The notes under the pieces were generated by a model, which was given only the letters and a program-made list of their open reading frames with translations, was not told the DNA's origin and made no database searches. The position numbers were made by a program, and so were the translations under genes. Source: Lactiplantibacillus plantarum EGD-AQ4 (lineage in GTDB: Bacteria > Bacillota > Bacilli > Lactobacillales > Lactobacillaceae). Taken from it: DNA of 64,000 nt. How positions within the stretch are numbered: the stretch's first letter is position 1; each line of letters starts with the position of its first letter. Positions 38,668-47,806 of this stretch are shown here, in pieces. The stretch covers positions 23,196 through 87,195 of the forward strand of contig NZ_AVAQ01000002.1 in NCBI RefSeq assembly GCF_000463075.2, given 5' to 3'.

Positions 38668-39395
38668 TGACCATGGATAAGATTTTAGTGGTAGACGATG
38701 AACCGGCAATCGTAACGTTATTGTCATACAACTTAAAACAGGCGGGATACGAGGTCGTGACGGCGACGAATGGTGCGGACGCGTTGTCACTAGGTCTGGA
38801 ACAATCGTTTACGTGTATTTTGTTAGATTTAATGTTGCCGAAATTAGATGGAATGGAAGTCACTAAAAAGCTACGGCAGGAAAAGATTCAAACGCCGATT
38901 ATTATTGTGACAGCTAAAAATGATGAATTCGATAAGGTCTTTGGATTGGAGCTCGGTGCGGATGATTATATCACCAAGCCGTTCTCACCTCGGGAGGTCT
39001 TGGCGCGGATTAAAGCGGTGATTCGGCGGACAACGCCTGATGAACCGGTAACGCCACCAACGCCGATCGCACCTGCCAATCGTTCCGTGATGTTGGTCGG
39101 AGATTTGCAGATCGATCAGAATAAATATCGGGTCGCACGGAATGGCGAAAATATCAGTTTGACGCCCAAAGAGTTCGAGTTACTGATTTATTTCGTTGAA
39201 CGTGAAGGACGAGTACTCAGCCGTGATGCGATTTTAAACCATGTCTGGGGTTATGATTATGCCAGTGAGACGCGTATCGTGGATATTCATATTTCACATT
39301 TACGGGAAAAAATCGAAGCAGACCCCAAGCATCCGCACCTGATTCGGACAGTTCGGGGCTTCGGCTACGAATTCGTGGGTGACAATCATGCATAA
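38667..39395 (+). CDS. phoP: Response regulator, OmpR/PhoB family (PhoP-like)
   Basis: Phosphate-response regulator by context. Receiver domain with phosphoacceptor Asp54 in CILLDLMLPKLDG, switch Thr/Lys in IIIVTAKND and ADDYITKPFS; the winged-helix output domain begins at SLTPKEFELLIYFVEREG and ends with RTVRGFGYEF. AGGAGG precedes the ATG at 38667; an ATG at 38673 is a possible alternative. phoR follows with an 8-base overlap. The pst operon lies 2.5 kb downstream and three Pho-box arrays lie in the window. Confidence 0.9.
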   Translation: MTMDKILVVDDEPAIVTLLSYNLKQAGYEVVTATNGADALSLGLEQSFTCILLDLMLPKLDGMEVTKKLRQEKIQTPIIIVTAKNDEFDKVFGLELGADDYITKPFSPREVLARIKAVIRRTTPDEPVTPPTPIAPANRSVMLVGDLQIDQNKYRVARNGENISLTPKEFELLIYFVEREGRVLSRDAILNHVWGYDYASETRIVDIHISHLREKIEADPKHPHLIRTVRGFGYEFVGDNHA

Positions 39396-40788
39396 TCGCT
39401 GGCAACAGACGACCAGAATCTTAGTCATGGAAAACGTCCTGATTACACTGATGGTTTTGGTCGTGTTGCAGCATTTTTCGCCAATCAAGTGGTCGTGGGG
39501 GTTAGTGTTAAGCCTCTGCTGTGGCCTCATCTGCTTGGCAATTATTGAAGGTGTCATCACTTGGCATCAACAGTATAATCGCCAAAAAACGATCGACCGG
39601 ATGGAAGCCAAACTGCGTCAAATGAGCAGTCAGCAGTTTCCACCCCACATTTTATTACCACAGTCGGACCCGTTATATAGTCTGGCCCAAGCAGTCAATC
39701 AATTAGAGAGCTTTCAAAAACATCAAACGCGACGTGCGGAGTTACAAGAAAAAGAATTGATGATGATCATGCGCTATTTGCCCGTTGGGGTGATGGTAAT
39801 CGACCATCGGCGGCAAGTGCAACTATCCAATCCAACGATGAGTGAGTTGTTACAGGTTTCCGTTAACTCCGTCGCACATATTTATACGAAGGACATCCAA
39901 CTGTACGCGTTGACCAAGTTGATTGAAGATACGATTGCTAGTGGCGACAATCAACGGGCGACGATCACATTGACACCGGCACCTAATACGCAAGTGGTGG
40001 AAGCTTCCACTGTTTACATTCAAGGTAATCGCGGCCAGTTTCAAATCGTCTTGATTCTGTATGATATCACTGAGGTCTATATGATTGAACAGATGCAGGA
40101 TGATTTTGTTAGCAATGCCAGTCATGAATTGAAGACGCCGATTACGGCGATTGCGGGTTTCACCGAGACGCTATTAGGTGGGGCGAAGGATGATCCAGAA
40201 ACGCTCGACCAATTTTTGCACATCATTGCGGATGAGAGTAAGCGGCTGATCGATCTGATTCAAGACGTGCTCTCGCTGTCACGCATTCGAGCCCAAAATA
40301 CGACTAAGTTAACGTTGTCATCAGTTGCAGTGCGACCACTAATTGCACAAGAATTGGCGGTTGTTCAGCAGGCAACTGTCCGGCAACACTTGACGATTAA
40401 TAATCAAGTCGATCCGGATTTGACCGTGACCAGTGATGCCCAAAAACTCAATCAGATCGTCAAAAATTTGCTGACGAATGCGATTAAATATAATCGACCA
40501 CAGGGAAGTGTCACGATTGCAACTTTGGTCGGTGAACAATCTTGGTCGTTGATTATTAAAGATACTGGGATTGGAATCAGTGCCGATGACCAGCAACGGA
40601 TATTTGAACGCTTTTATCGCGCCAGTCCATCCCGCTCGCAACAACTTGTGAGCGGCACGGGACTCGGACTGGCTATCGTGCAGGAACTCGTGAATGCGAT
40701 GCAAGGGACGATCGATGTGGTCAGTCAGCGGGGTGTCGGTACAACAATGACGGTGACGCTACCTTTGATTGCGCCTGAATCGGATTAA
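39388..40788 (+). CDS. phoR: Sensor histidine kinase (PhoR-like)
   Basis: Membrane kinase partner of PhoP. Two N-terminal hydrophobic helices with almost no extracytoplasmic loop, a HAMP/PAS-like region (MRYLPVGVMVIDHRRQVQLS), the H-box with His246 (SNASHELKTPITAIAGF), N-box NLLTNAIKYNRP, G1 DTGIGISADDQQRIFERFYR and G2 GTGLGLAIV. The missing extracellular sensor domain fits PhoR kinases that read the Pst transporter through PhoU rather than binding phosphate. ATG 39388 overlaps the phoP stop. Confidence 0.92.
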   Translation: MHNRWQQTTRILVMENVLITLMVLVVLQHFSPIKWSWGLVLSLCCGLICLAIIEGVITWHQQYNRQKTIDRMEAKLRQMSSQQFPPHILLPQSDPLYSLAQAVNQLESFQKHQTRRAELQEKELMMIMRYLPVGVMVIDHRRQVQLSNPTMSELLQVSVNSVAHIYTKDIQLYALTKLIEDTIASGDNQRATITLTPAPNTQVVEASTVYIQGNRGQFQIVLILYDITEVYMIEQMQDDFVSNASHELKTPITAIAGFTETLLGGAKDDPETLDQFLHIIADESKRLIDLIQDVLSLSRIRAQNTTKLTLSSVAVRPLIAQELAVVQQATVRQHLTINNQVDPDLTVTSDAQKLNQIVKNLLTNAIKYNRPQGSVTIATLVGEQSWSLIIKDTGIGISADDQQRIFERFYRASPSRSQQLVSGTGLGLAIVQELVNAMQGTIDVVSQRGVGTTMTVTLPLIAPESD

Positions 40789-40799
40789 CTAACAGATGA

Positions 40800-41645
40800 T
40801 ACGCATTGTACTCAGTACTCTTTAGCATTAAAGATGATTAAATCATGACAATTGTTGGGATTGTTGTTCGTCAGCCGGTGATTTTCTTAATCCGACTTCC
40901 GGGGCCGGCTGACAACGCTGGAACAGGGCGGACATCGATTTGAACTCACGCAGAAAACCGCTGCGCAATTTCAAATACGAGTCTTCTTCTAGCCCGGGAA
41001 ACCCACCCGGACAAGAAGAATTTCGCCCTTGAGCATTGTCCGCCAGCCCCTCCAGTCGGGAACCCGCTCGAATGGCGGATGAACGTCCACCTATCTAGGT
41101 GCAATTGACCACTGAATATTTGGTGACTGGTCCTTCAAGCAAACTTTTAATCAGTATCGATGATGACTTATGGCATTTAACTGCTGAGAAGATTAGCAAA
41201 TATTATTTACCCATCTTAATGCCACCAACTTCAATAGCAACTGGTCTTGGATTTAGTCGATAGGATTATCTTCGTTGAGAATCCAAGATTTTGCTATCTC
41301 AGACAATTAGGAAAAGTTCTGACAAGTACCGTGGAGTCGCTGATTCGAAAAGCTAAAATATTGGGTAAGAAAGTTTAACGATTGTTAGAAACTGATCTGA
41401 AAGTTCAATATCAAAGTCCCCGTGTACCAAGGAATCAAAGACTAATCCAATAAAATGTTGGGTCCACACATGTCTGCCTTTCGAATACTATCCCGGCTGG
41501 AAGCCGTCGTAGGAAGCATTCACCACAGCATGTTTACGCTAACTCGCACTGTTTCCAGCGGGTCTCAGCTAGCGGCTTTTGAACTTAGAAAATAGCATGA
41601 TTTAATCATGATTCATGATAAATTAACCAACACATTGTGTCCGTG
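40800..41645. repeat. Intergenic repeat element, copy 4 (right domain deleted)
   Basis: 846 bp, same orientation as copies 1 and 2, with both terminal inverted repeats (TACGCATTGTAC at the left, CACATTGTGTCCGTG at the right). Domain A is intact. In the right half CCGGCTGGAAG joins directly to CCGTCGTAGG: relative to copy 1 exactly one repeat of CTGGAAG plus the intervening bases is missing (142 bp), so domain B has been removed by recombination between 7-bp repeats. It lies between phoR and the terminator at 41696. Confidence 0.92.
40866..41084 (-). ncRNA. Candidate structured RNA domain A (copy 4)
   Basis: 219 bp bounded by GTTCGTC and GATGAAC. CCGACT/AGTCGG at 40892/41054, internal loop TCC facing TCC, GGGG/CCCC and GACAACGCT/AGCATTGTC, then CAGGGCG/CGCCCTTG, hairpins TTTGAA/TTCAAA and TTCTTCT/AGAAGAA. 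The apical loops AAAACCG and AAACCCA differ from copies 2 and 3. On the plus strand one basal position is C-A; on the minus strand it is a G-T wobble, which favours the minus strand as the RNA. Confidence 0.57.
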
Positions 41646-41695
41646 GTATTGATGACGACCACTGACAAATAACCATTAAAAACGATTCGAAACAT

Positions 41696-41739
41696 AACGA
41701 TTTTCAAAGTGAAATGTAAACTTTGAAAATCGTTTTTTT
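41696..41739 (+). terminator. Terminator upstream of the pst operon
   Basis: AACGATTTTCAAAGT and ACTTTGAAAATCGTT form a 15-bp perfect stem followed by Ts. No terminator was seen between phoR and copy 4, so the phoPR transcript may read through the repeat to here. Confidence 0.9.
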
Positions 41740-41808
41740 GTGTACTTTTCTCATGTTCTTGCCATTTTAGGGCGCTTAGATCGTCAATTCCTTAAAAATA
41801 ATTCGACG

Positions 41809-41858
41809 TTTACACAATCTTTACAAAACTCATATAAAGCATTTACACAAACTTTGTA
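41809..41858 (+). promoter_or_regulatory. Pho-box array upstream of the pst operon
   Basis: TTTACA, TTTACA, CATATA, TTTACA and TTTGTA start every 11 bp with 5-bp spacers. Three perfect hexamers, ending about 37 bp before the pstS start. The strongest of the three arrays in the window. Confidence 0.8.
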
Positions 41859-41895
41859 TTATTGATATTGAGCAATGGGTAGGAGGTATACATTT

Positions 41896-42771
41896 ATGAA
41901 AAAAAGTCGGGTCATCCAATTAATTGGATTGGTCGTGATTATTGGATTGGTCGGGTTGGCGTATGTACGTCGTGACCGGACCAGTGCCAGTGAATCGATC
42001 ACAGCAGTTGGATCAACGGCCTTACAGCCACTAGTTGAAGCCGCCGGTGAACAATATAGTAGTACTCACACCGGGGTATTCATCAATGTGCAGGGTGGTG
42101 GTTCTGGAACCGGGCTGAGTCAAATTCAGTCGGGCGCTGTCGCTATCGGTAACTCAGATATTTTTGCAGAAGAACAATCGGGTATCACCGCTAGTAAGTT
42201 GATTGACCATCGGGTTGCCGTTGTTGGCATCGCACCAATCGTCAACAAACGTGCGGGTGTCACTAATTTGACGCAACAACAGCTCATCCAGATTTTCACG
42301 GGTAAAGTGAAGAACTGGCGTGAAGTCGGTGGGCGGGACTTACCGATCACGCTGATTAACCGTGCACAGGGCTCCGGAACACGTAAAACCTTTGAGCGGT
42401 ATGCCTTAAAGGGTCATGAAAGTACTGAATCCCAGGAACAGGATTCTTCCGGGTTAGCACGTTCTATCGTTGCCAGTACGCCGGGTGCTATCAGCTACGT
42501 GGCATTTTCATATTTAGACAAATCTGTTCAAACCGTCAAAGTTGACGGTGTTCGACCAACCGAGCAAAATGTGCGGAATAATCGTTGGTACATTTGGTCG
42601 TACGAACACTTATATACCGGGAAAAATCCCAACCAATTAACTAAAAAATTTATTGATTACATTTTATCAACCGCTGTTCAACAAAAGTTAGTCAAGCAGT
42701 TAGGTTATATTTCGGTCCATGACATGCAAGTTCAGCGGAATGCGGCCGGTAAAGTTTCAGTTGTGAAATGA
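41896..42771 (+). CDS. pstS: Phosphate-binding protein PstS (second copy, membrane-anchored)
   Basis: Phosphate receptor of the complete Pst importer. After an N-terminal hydrophobic helix (VIQLIGLVVIIGLVGLAYV) comes AVGSTALQPLVEAAGEQYSS, NVQGGGSGTGLSQIQSGAVA and RAQGSGTRKTFE, as in the first PstS. Unlike that copy there is no lipobox cysteine: the helix is followed by RRDRTSAS, so it should remain as a membrane anchor. ATG 41896 follows AGGAGG; an upstream in-frame extension has no such site. Heads pstS-pstC-pstA-pstB-pstB-phoU. Confidence 0.93.
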   Translation: MKKSRVIQLIGLVVIIGLVGLAYVRRDRTSASESITAVGSTALQPLVEAAGEQYSSTHTGVFINVQGGGSGTGLSQIQSGAVAIGNSDIFAEEQSGITASKLIDHRVAVVGIAPIVNKRAGVTNLTQQQLIQIFTGKVKNWREVGGRDLPITLINRAQGSGTRKTFERYALKGHESTESQEQDSSGLARSIVASTPGAISYVAFSYLDKSVQTVKVDGVRPTEQNVRNNRWYIWSYEHLYTGKNPNQLTKKFIDYILSTAVQQKLVKQLGYISVHDMQVQRNAAGKVSVVK

Positions 42772-42781
42772 GGGAGAGCGC

Positions 42782-43711
42782 ATGGATAAAATTAGAGAGA
42801 GTTTATTAAAAAAATCAGTTGCTAGCAAGATCGAACGACGTGGTAAAGCCATTAGTTTGCTCTGCCTAGCCTTAATTGTCGGCGTCGTTTTTTTGATTTT
42901 TTACTTTGTGGCGTCACGGGGACTCGCAACGTTCTTCGAAAATCACATTAATATTTGGCAATTCTTGAGTGGGACGCAATGGAATCCAGGCACGATTGGC
43001 AGTAATGGCCAACCAGCTGTGGGTGCCTTACCAATGATTGTCGGGTCATTCTTGATCACGATTCTTTCCGCATTGGTGGCAACGCCCTTTGCCATCGGAA
43101 CTGCCGTCTTTATGACGGAAATCTCACCTCGCCGTGGGGCACAAATCTTGCGGCCAGTTACTGAGTTATTAGTTGGGATTCCATCAGTTGTTTACGGGTT
43201 TATCGGGTTGCAAGTCGTGGTGCCATTCGTTCGTAATACGTTTGGCGGTAGTGGTTATGGGATCTTATCAGGGACGTTCGTGCTGTTTGTCATGATTTTA
43301 CCGACTGTAACGTCCATGACTGCCGATGCGTTGAACGCGGTCCCTCGTTATTACCGAGAAGCGTCTTTAGCTTTGGGCGCAACCCGCTGGCAAACGATTT
43401 ATAAAGTCGTCTTACGTGCAGCGATTCCTGGCATGTTGACGGCGGTCGTCTTTGGGATGGCCCGGGCGTTTGGGGAAGCCCTCGCGGTACAGATGGTCAT
43501 CGGGAATGCGACGCTGTTACCACACAACTTAGTCTCACCAGCAGCTACCTTGACGAGTATCCTGACGATGGGAATTGGAAACACGGTCATGGGGTCATTA
43601 CAAAATAACGCACTCTGGTCATTAGCGATGATCTTGTTACTAATGTCCTTAGTCTTCAACTTAGTTATCCGCTACATTGGGCGAAAGGGGAAATTAAACC
43701 ATGAACGCTAA
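42782..43711 (+). CDS. pstC: Phosphate ABC transporter permease PstC
   Basis: Membrane component of the Pst importer, 309 residues with about six helices. QFLSGTQWNPG marks the PstC extracellular region, and the coupling loop is EASLALGATRWQTIYKVVL. GGGAGAGCGC precedes the ATG; 10 bp after pstS and overlapping pstA by 11 bases. Confidence 0.95.
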   Translation: MDKIRESLLKKSVASKIERRGKAISLLCLALIVGVVFLIFYFVASRGLATFFENHINIWQFLSGTQWNPGTIGSNGQPAVGALPMIVGSFLITILSALVATPFAIGTAVFMTEISPRRGAQILRPVTELLVGIPSVVYGFIGLQVVVPFVRNTFGGSGYGILSGTFVLFVMILPTVTSMTADALNAVPRYYREASLALGATRWQTIYKVVLRAAIPGMLTAVVFGMARAFGEALAVQMVIGNATLLPHNLVSPAATLTSILTMGIGNTVMGSLQNNALWSLAMILLLMSLVFNLVIRYIGRKGKLNHER

Positions 43712-44585
43712 ACGAACTGATAAAATGGCGACCGGGATTCTATACGGCGTCGCGGCCTTCGTGGTCATTATTCTAGTCGCCCTATTAGGGTACATTTTGA
43801 TTCAAGGGGTGCCCAAAATTTCTTGGCACTTCTTAACATCACCAGCGTTAGCCTTTGAGGCTGGTGGGGGGATTGGAATTCAATTGTTCAATTCCTTTTA
43901 CCTGTTATTTCTAGCCTTACTGATTTCGCTCCCAATCTCGTTGGGTGCCGGGATTTATTTAAATGAATACGCGCCACAAAATACGGTCACTGGTTTGATT
44001 CGGACGACCATCGAAATTTTGAGTTCTTTACCTTCCGTGGTCGTGGGGTTGTTCGGTTATTTATTCTTCGTGGTTCAGTTCAAATTAGGCTTTTCGATTC
44101 TGTCTGGGGCATTTGCACTGACTGTTTTCAACTTACCTATTTTGACGCGGAGTATTGAAGAAGCCCTAGCCAATATTTCAGATAATCAACGGGAGGCGGG
44201 TTATGCCCTCGGACTATCACGTTGGGAGACGGTGACCAAAATCGTCGTCCCCGCAGCGTTACCAAGTATCATTACGGGGGTCGTCCTCAGTGCCGGCCGA
44301 ATCTTTGGGGAAGCCGCGGCTTTGATTTACACGGCGGGCCAAAGTGCACCAGCGTTGGACTTTACCAACTGGAATCCGTTCGACATTAGTAGTCCGTTGA
44401 GTCCGTTACGGCCGGCCGAAACGTTGGCGGTCCACATCTGGAAAATCAACTCTGAAGGGATCATGCCGGATGCCAAAGCCGTTTCAGCCGGTGCTTCAGC
44501 CGTGCTGATTATCGCGGTCTTACTCTTCAACTTCTTGGCTCGTTGGCTCGGCAAACGCTTGTACAAACACTTAACCGCTGAATAA
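43701..44585 (+). CDS. pstA: Phosphate ABC transporter permease PstA
   Basis: Second Pst permease, 294 residues with about six helices. Conserved GGIGIQLFNSFYLLF, INLYL-type segment AGIYLNEYAP, EILSSLPSVVVGLFGY and coupling loop EAGYALGLSRWETVTKIV. The ATG lies inside pstC with GAAAGGGG in front, so the two permeases are coupled. Confidence 0.95.
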   Translation: MNAKRTDKMATGILYGVAAFVVIILVALLGYILIQGVPKISWHFLTSPALAFEAGGGIGIQLFNSFYLLFLALLISLPISLGAGIYLNEYAPQNTVTGLIRTTIEILSSLPSVVVGLFGYLFFVVQFKLGFSILSGAFALTVFNLPILTRSIEEALANISDNQREAGYALGLSRWETVTKIVVPAALPSIITGVVLSAGRIFGEAAALIYTAGQSAPALDFTNWNPFDISSPLSPLRPAETLAVHIWKINSEGIMPDAKAVSAGASAVLIIAVLLFNFLARWLGKRLYKHLTAE

Positions 44586-44599
44586 AGGAGGCCGTTTTG

Positions 44600-45409
44600 A
44601 TGGCAGATAACACAATGATGACAACGCAACGAAATATTATGACGTTTGATCCCAAAGACCACGAAATCGCGCTTTCCACCGAAGACTTGCACGTCTTTTA
44701 CGGGAATTCGGAAGCCATTTCGGAAGGTGATTTGCAATTCGAACGGTATAAAATCAGTGCGTTGATTGGCCCTTCTGGTTCTGGAAAGTCGACTTACTTG
44801 CGGTCACTAAACCGGATGAACGACCGGATTGCAACTGTCAAGGGTAAAATCATGTACCGCGGTCTGGATATTAATAGTAATGATATTGATGTCTACGAGA
44901 TGCGTCGGCACATCGGGATGGTGTTCCAACGGCCGAACCCGTTTGCAAAGTCGATTTATGAGAACATTGCCTTTGCATTGCGGCAGCGTGGGTTGAACAA
45001 TAAGCAACAATTGGATGAAATCGTTGAACGTTCACTCCGTCAAGCCGCCATGTGGGACCAAGTTAAGGACGATTTGAATAAGAGTGCGTTAGCGCTGTCT
45101 GGTGGACAACAACAACGGCTCTGCATCGCACGGGCGATCGCGGTCAAGCCTGATATTTTATTGCTGGATGAGCCGGCAAGTGCGCTTGATCCAGTCTCGA
45201 CCAGTCAAATCGAAGATACCTTACTGGAATTGAAACAGAACTACACGATTATTATCGTGACCCATAACATGCAACAAGCGTCACGGATTAGTGATTATAC
45301 GGCGTTCTTTAACCTTGGAAAGGTCTTGGAATACTCAGAAACTGGCGAGATTTTTACGAATCCGCAAGTTGACCTGACAAACGACTATATTTCCGGGAAC
45401 TTTGGATAG
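44600..45409 (+). CDS. pstB: Phosphate ABC transporter ATP-binding protein PstB (first)
   Basis: ATPase of the importer: Walker [22 protein letters not shown]-loop [12 protein letters not shown], signature [16 protein letters not shown], Walker [14 protein letters not shown]. The N-terminal extension of about 25 residues is longer than in the second copy. AAAGGAGG supports the ATG at 44600; an adjacent TTG would add one residue. Confidence 0.95.
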   Translation: MADNTMMTTQRNIMTFDPKDHEIALSTEDLHVFYGNSEAISEGDLQFERYKISALIGPSGSGKSTYLRSLNRMNDRIATVKGKIMYRGLDINSNDIDVYEMRRHIGMVFQRPNPFAKSIYENIAFALRQRGLNNKQQLDEIVERSLRQAAMWDQVKDDLNKSALALSGGQQQRLCIARAIAVKPDILLLDEPASALDPVSTSQIEDTLLELKQNYTIIIVTHNMQQASRISDYTAFFNLGKVLEYSETGEIFTNPQVDLTNDYISGNFG

Positions 45410-45420
45410 GAGGATCGTTC

Positions 45421-46176
45421 ATGAGTACAATTTTAACGACTGAGAACTTATCATTATTTTATGGTAAAAAAGAAGCCTTGAAAGGTGTTAACCTTGACTT
45501 TGAAGACCGTGGGATCACCGCGTTGATTGGGCCTTCTGGTTGCGGTAAGTCTACTTTTCTGCGTTGTCTAAACCGCATGAATGATCTGATTCCGAACGTC
45601 ACGATCACTGGTGAAGTTAATTTTAACCAGCATAATATTTACGCACCGACGATGGATACGGTACAATTACGGAAAGAAATTGGGATGGTGTTCCAACAGC
45701 CCAATCCTTTTCCGTTCTCAATCTATGAGAACGTGGTCTATGGCTTACGTTTAGCCGGTGTTCATGATAAGGAACGCTTAGATGCGGCTGTTGAAAAGAG
45801 TTTGAAGCAAGCTGCGATTTGGGATGAAGTTAAGGACCGCCTGCACGCCAATGCGTTATCACTGTCCGGTGGGCAACAACAACGGGTCTGCATTGCGCGG
45901 GTGCTCGCCGTGGAACCTGATATCATTCTCTTGGACGAAGCAACCAGTGCGCTCGACCCCATCTCTAGTCGGATGATTGAAGAGACCCTATTGAATTTAC
46001 GTCAAGATTACTCTATCATAACTGTTACGCATAACATGCAGCAGGCTTCACGAATTTCTGACCGCACGGCGTTCTTCTTGAATGGTGAATTGATTGAAGT
46101 GAACGATACCAAGCAGATTTTCATGAATCCGGTTAGACAAGAAACCAATGACTATATTTCGGGACGATTTGGTTAG
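45421..46176 (+). CDS. pstB: Phosphate ABC transporter ATP-binding protein PstB (second)
   Basis: A second PstB directly after the first: Walker [22 protein letters not shown]-loop [12 protein letters not shown], signature [16 protein letters not shown], Walker [14 protein letters not shown]. Tandem pstB genes occur in many lactobacilli and streptococci; the two may form a heterodimer or alternate. Clearly diverged from the first copy. AGGAGG precedes the ATG. Confidence 0.95.
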   Translation: MSTILTTENLSLFYGKKEALKGVNLDFEDRGITALIGPSGCGKSTFLRCLNRMNDLIPNVTITGEVNFNQHNIYAPTMDTVQLRKEIGMVFQQPNPFPFSIYENVVYGLRLAGVHDKERLDAAVEKSLKQAAIWDEVKDRLHANALSLSGGQQQRVCIARVLAVEPDIILLDEATSALDPISSRMIEETLLNLRQDYSIITVTHNMQQASRISDRTAFFLNGELIEVNDTKQIFMNPVRQETNDYISGRFG

Positions 46177-46187
46177 GAGGAAAAAAC

Positions 46188-46862
46188 ATGCGACGACTTT
46201 TTGATGATGAACTAAATGATATTGATGCAAACTTTACTGAGATGGGAATGATGGTCAGCGAAACGATCGAAAAGGCAGTTAAAGCCTTTATTGACCATGA
46301 CCGCGATTTAGCCCAAGAAATCATTGATAATGATAAAAAAATCAATCAACGTGAAGTGGAACTAGAACAAAAATCGTTTGAAATGATTGCGTTATACCAG
46401 CCCGTGACTTCCGATTTACGGGAAATTGTCACCATCTTGAAAGCCGTTTCTGAATTGGAACGTATGGCTGACTATGCGCGTAACATTGCCCATGCCACGA
46501 TTCGGGTCAAGGGTAACGTCCGCGTTCCTGAAATCGAAGCTGCGTTATCCGAAATGGGTAACCGAGTTCGGAAGATGGTGGAAGACATGTTAGCCGCCTA
46601 CGTGAAGAGCGATGACCAAGAGGCGCGCCGAGTTGCCGCTAAGGATGCTAAAGTCGGTGAAATGTACGACAAAATTAACGCTAAGGGTATCTCTAAGATG
46701 GAACGACACCCAGAGACGGTGATTGGGTCGACTGATTATTTAAATGTGGCGACTTACTTGATGCGGATTGGAGCCTTAGTGACGAATATCGGCGAATGGA
46801 TCGTTTATTTGAACACGGGCGAAATCATCGAACTGAACCCAGAAAGCTCCAACTTAGTCTAG
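46188..46862 (+). CDS. phoU: Phosphate transport regulator PhoU
   Basis: Links the Pst importer to PhoR signalling and restrains phosphate uptake. 224 residues forming two three-helix bundles, each with the metal-binding type motif (ELERMADYARNIAHATI in the first; LMRIGALVTNIGEWIVYL in the second). Last gene of the pst operon, 11 bp after pstB, with AGGAGG upstream. Confidence 0.95.
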   Translation: MRRLFDDELNDIDANFTEMGMMVSETIEKAVKAFIDHDRDLAQEIIDNDKKINQREVELEQKSFEMIALYQPVTSDLREIVTILKAVSELERMADYARNIAHATIRVKGNVRVPEIEAALSEMGNRVRKMVEDMLAAYVKSDDQEARRVAAKDAKVGEMYDKINAKGISKMERHPETVIGSTDYLNVATYLMRIGALVTNIGEWIVYLNTGEIIELNPESSNLV

Positions 46863-46883
46863 TTAATCATAAATAATTTTTTA

Positions 46884-46918
46884 AGGCCGGTCGTCTCGTT
46901 TGCAACCGGCTTTTATAA
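46884..46918 (+). terminator. Terminator after phoU
   Basis: GGCCGGT and ACCGGC close a loop, followed by TTTTATAATT. The stem is short. Confidence 0.7.
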
Positions 46919-46962
46919 TTAGTAAGATAAAGTTAGACCAGACTTATAAGGAGTGGCTAACG

Positions 46963-47280
46963 ATGAAATCAAATACAAAACAAAAATTAACTAAATCAAA
47001 TAATCGCGTTTTTGCCGGAGTCTTGGGCGGAATTGCAGAATATTTAAATTGGAATGCGAACGTATTACGAGTGCTATACGTTATTTTGACCTTAATTACC
47101 CATGGCTTGGGACTTTTGGTATACTTATTACTAATGACAATTATCCCAAGCAAGCCAGAAAATACCGGCTTCTTCGAACAGATGCGGCAAAGCGCTGGAC
47201 AACCAACGCAGGCAACCAAACATGGACGAAAAGAAATTCATAATGTTCATGAGGAGGATGAGCCGCGTCACCAAGACTAA
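46963..47280 (+). CDS. PspC-domain membrane protein (YvlC-like)
   Basis: 105 residues with the PspC core KSNNRVFAGVLGGIAEYLNWN followed by a hydrophobic helix (VLRVLYVILTLITHGLGLLVYLLL is split between the two PspC segments) and a charged tail. PspC proteins take part in envelope-stress responses. AAGGAG supports the ATG at 46963. Neighbours yvlD and hprK match the Bacillus yvlC-yvlD-hprK order. Confidence 0.9.
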   Translation: MKSNTKQKLTKSNNRVFAGVLGGIAEYLNWNANVLRVLYVILTLITHGLGLLVYLLLMTIIPSKPENTGFFEQMRQSAGQPTQATKHGRKEIHNVHEEDEPRHQD

Positions 47281-47295
47281 TGGAGTGATAAAAAA

Positions 47296-47661
47296 GTGGG
47301 CTTTGTGAAACGAATTTTAATTAATACGATCCTATTTATTGCGATTGCGGGCTTCTTCCAGAGTAGCTTTCACGTTGCCAATGTGTGGATGGCGTTATTA
47401 GCAAGCTTAGTGTTGGCGTTTTTGAACGCTGCCATTAAGCCGGTATTGATCATCCTTTCATTGCCGATTACGTTAATCACGTTAGGGCTGTTTAGCATTG
47501 TCATCAACGGGTTTATGCTCCAAATGACCTCGTTTGTCGTCGGCAAAAATAACTTTGGTTTTTCAAGTTTCGGGATGGCGATTCTCGTCTCTATCCTGAT
47601 GTCGATTGCCAATGTGATCGTATCCAATTTTTTCGCAAAAGACAGCATTGATGGTGAATAA
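47296..47661 (+). CDS. YvlD-like four-helix membrane protein
   Basis: 121-residue protein with four hydrophobic segments, the YvlD / mycobacterial 4TMS phage-holin-type family. LNAAIKPVLIILSLPITLITLGLF is the family core. GTG start with a GGAG site. It is translated 15 bp after the PspC gene. Despite the family name there is no prophage context. Confidence 0.88.
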   Translation: MGFVKRILINTILFIAIAGFFQSSFHVANVWMALLASLVLAFLNAAIKPVLIILSLPITLITLGLFSIVINGFMLQMTSFVVGKNNFGFSSFGMAILVSILMSIANVIVSNFFAKDSIDGE

Positions 47662-47713
47662 AGCGCTTTAAAGTGCTAAAATTAGCAGATAGGGATAATC
47701 CGTTTTCAGTCAT

Positions 47714-47778
47714 AAAAGTGTGGCCGCTTGAAAAGGTAGCGTAATAGCGCGACTGGACAACGCCGGTCACACTTTTTT
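47714..47778 (+). terminator. Terminator between yvlD and hprK
   Basis: AAAAGTGTG and CACACTTTTTT enclose GGCCG and a partly paired CGCCGG; a T run follows. Confidence 0.75.
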
Positions 47779-47806
47779 ATTAACGGAACGATTTGGAGGG
47801 ATTCAT

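Noticed and set aside
47296..47661. Prophage holin
   Set aside because: The YvlD-type family name is historical; the neighbours pspC and hprK are core genes and no phage genes are present.
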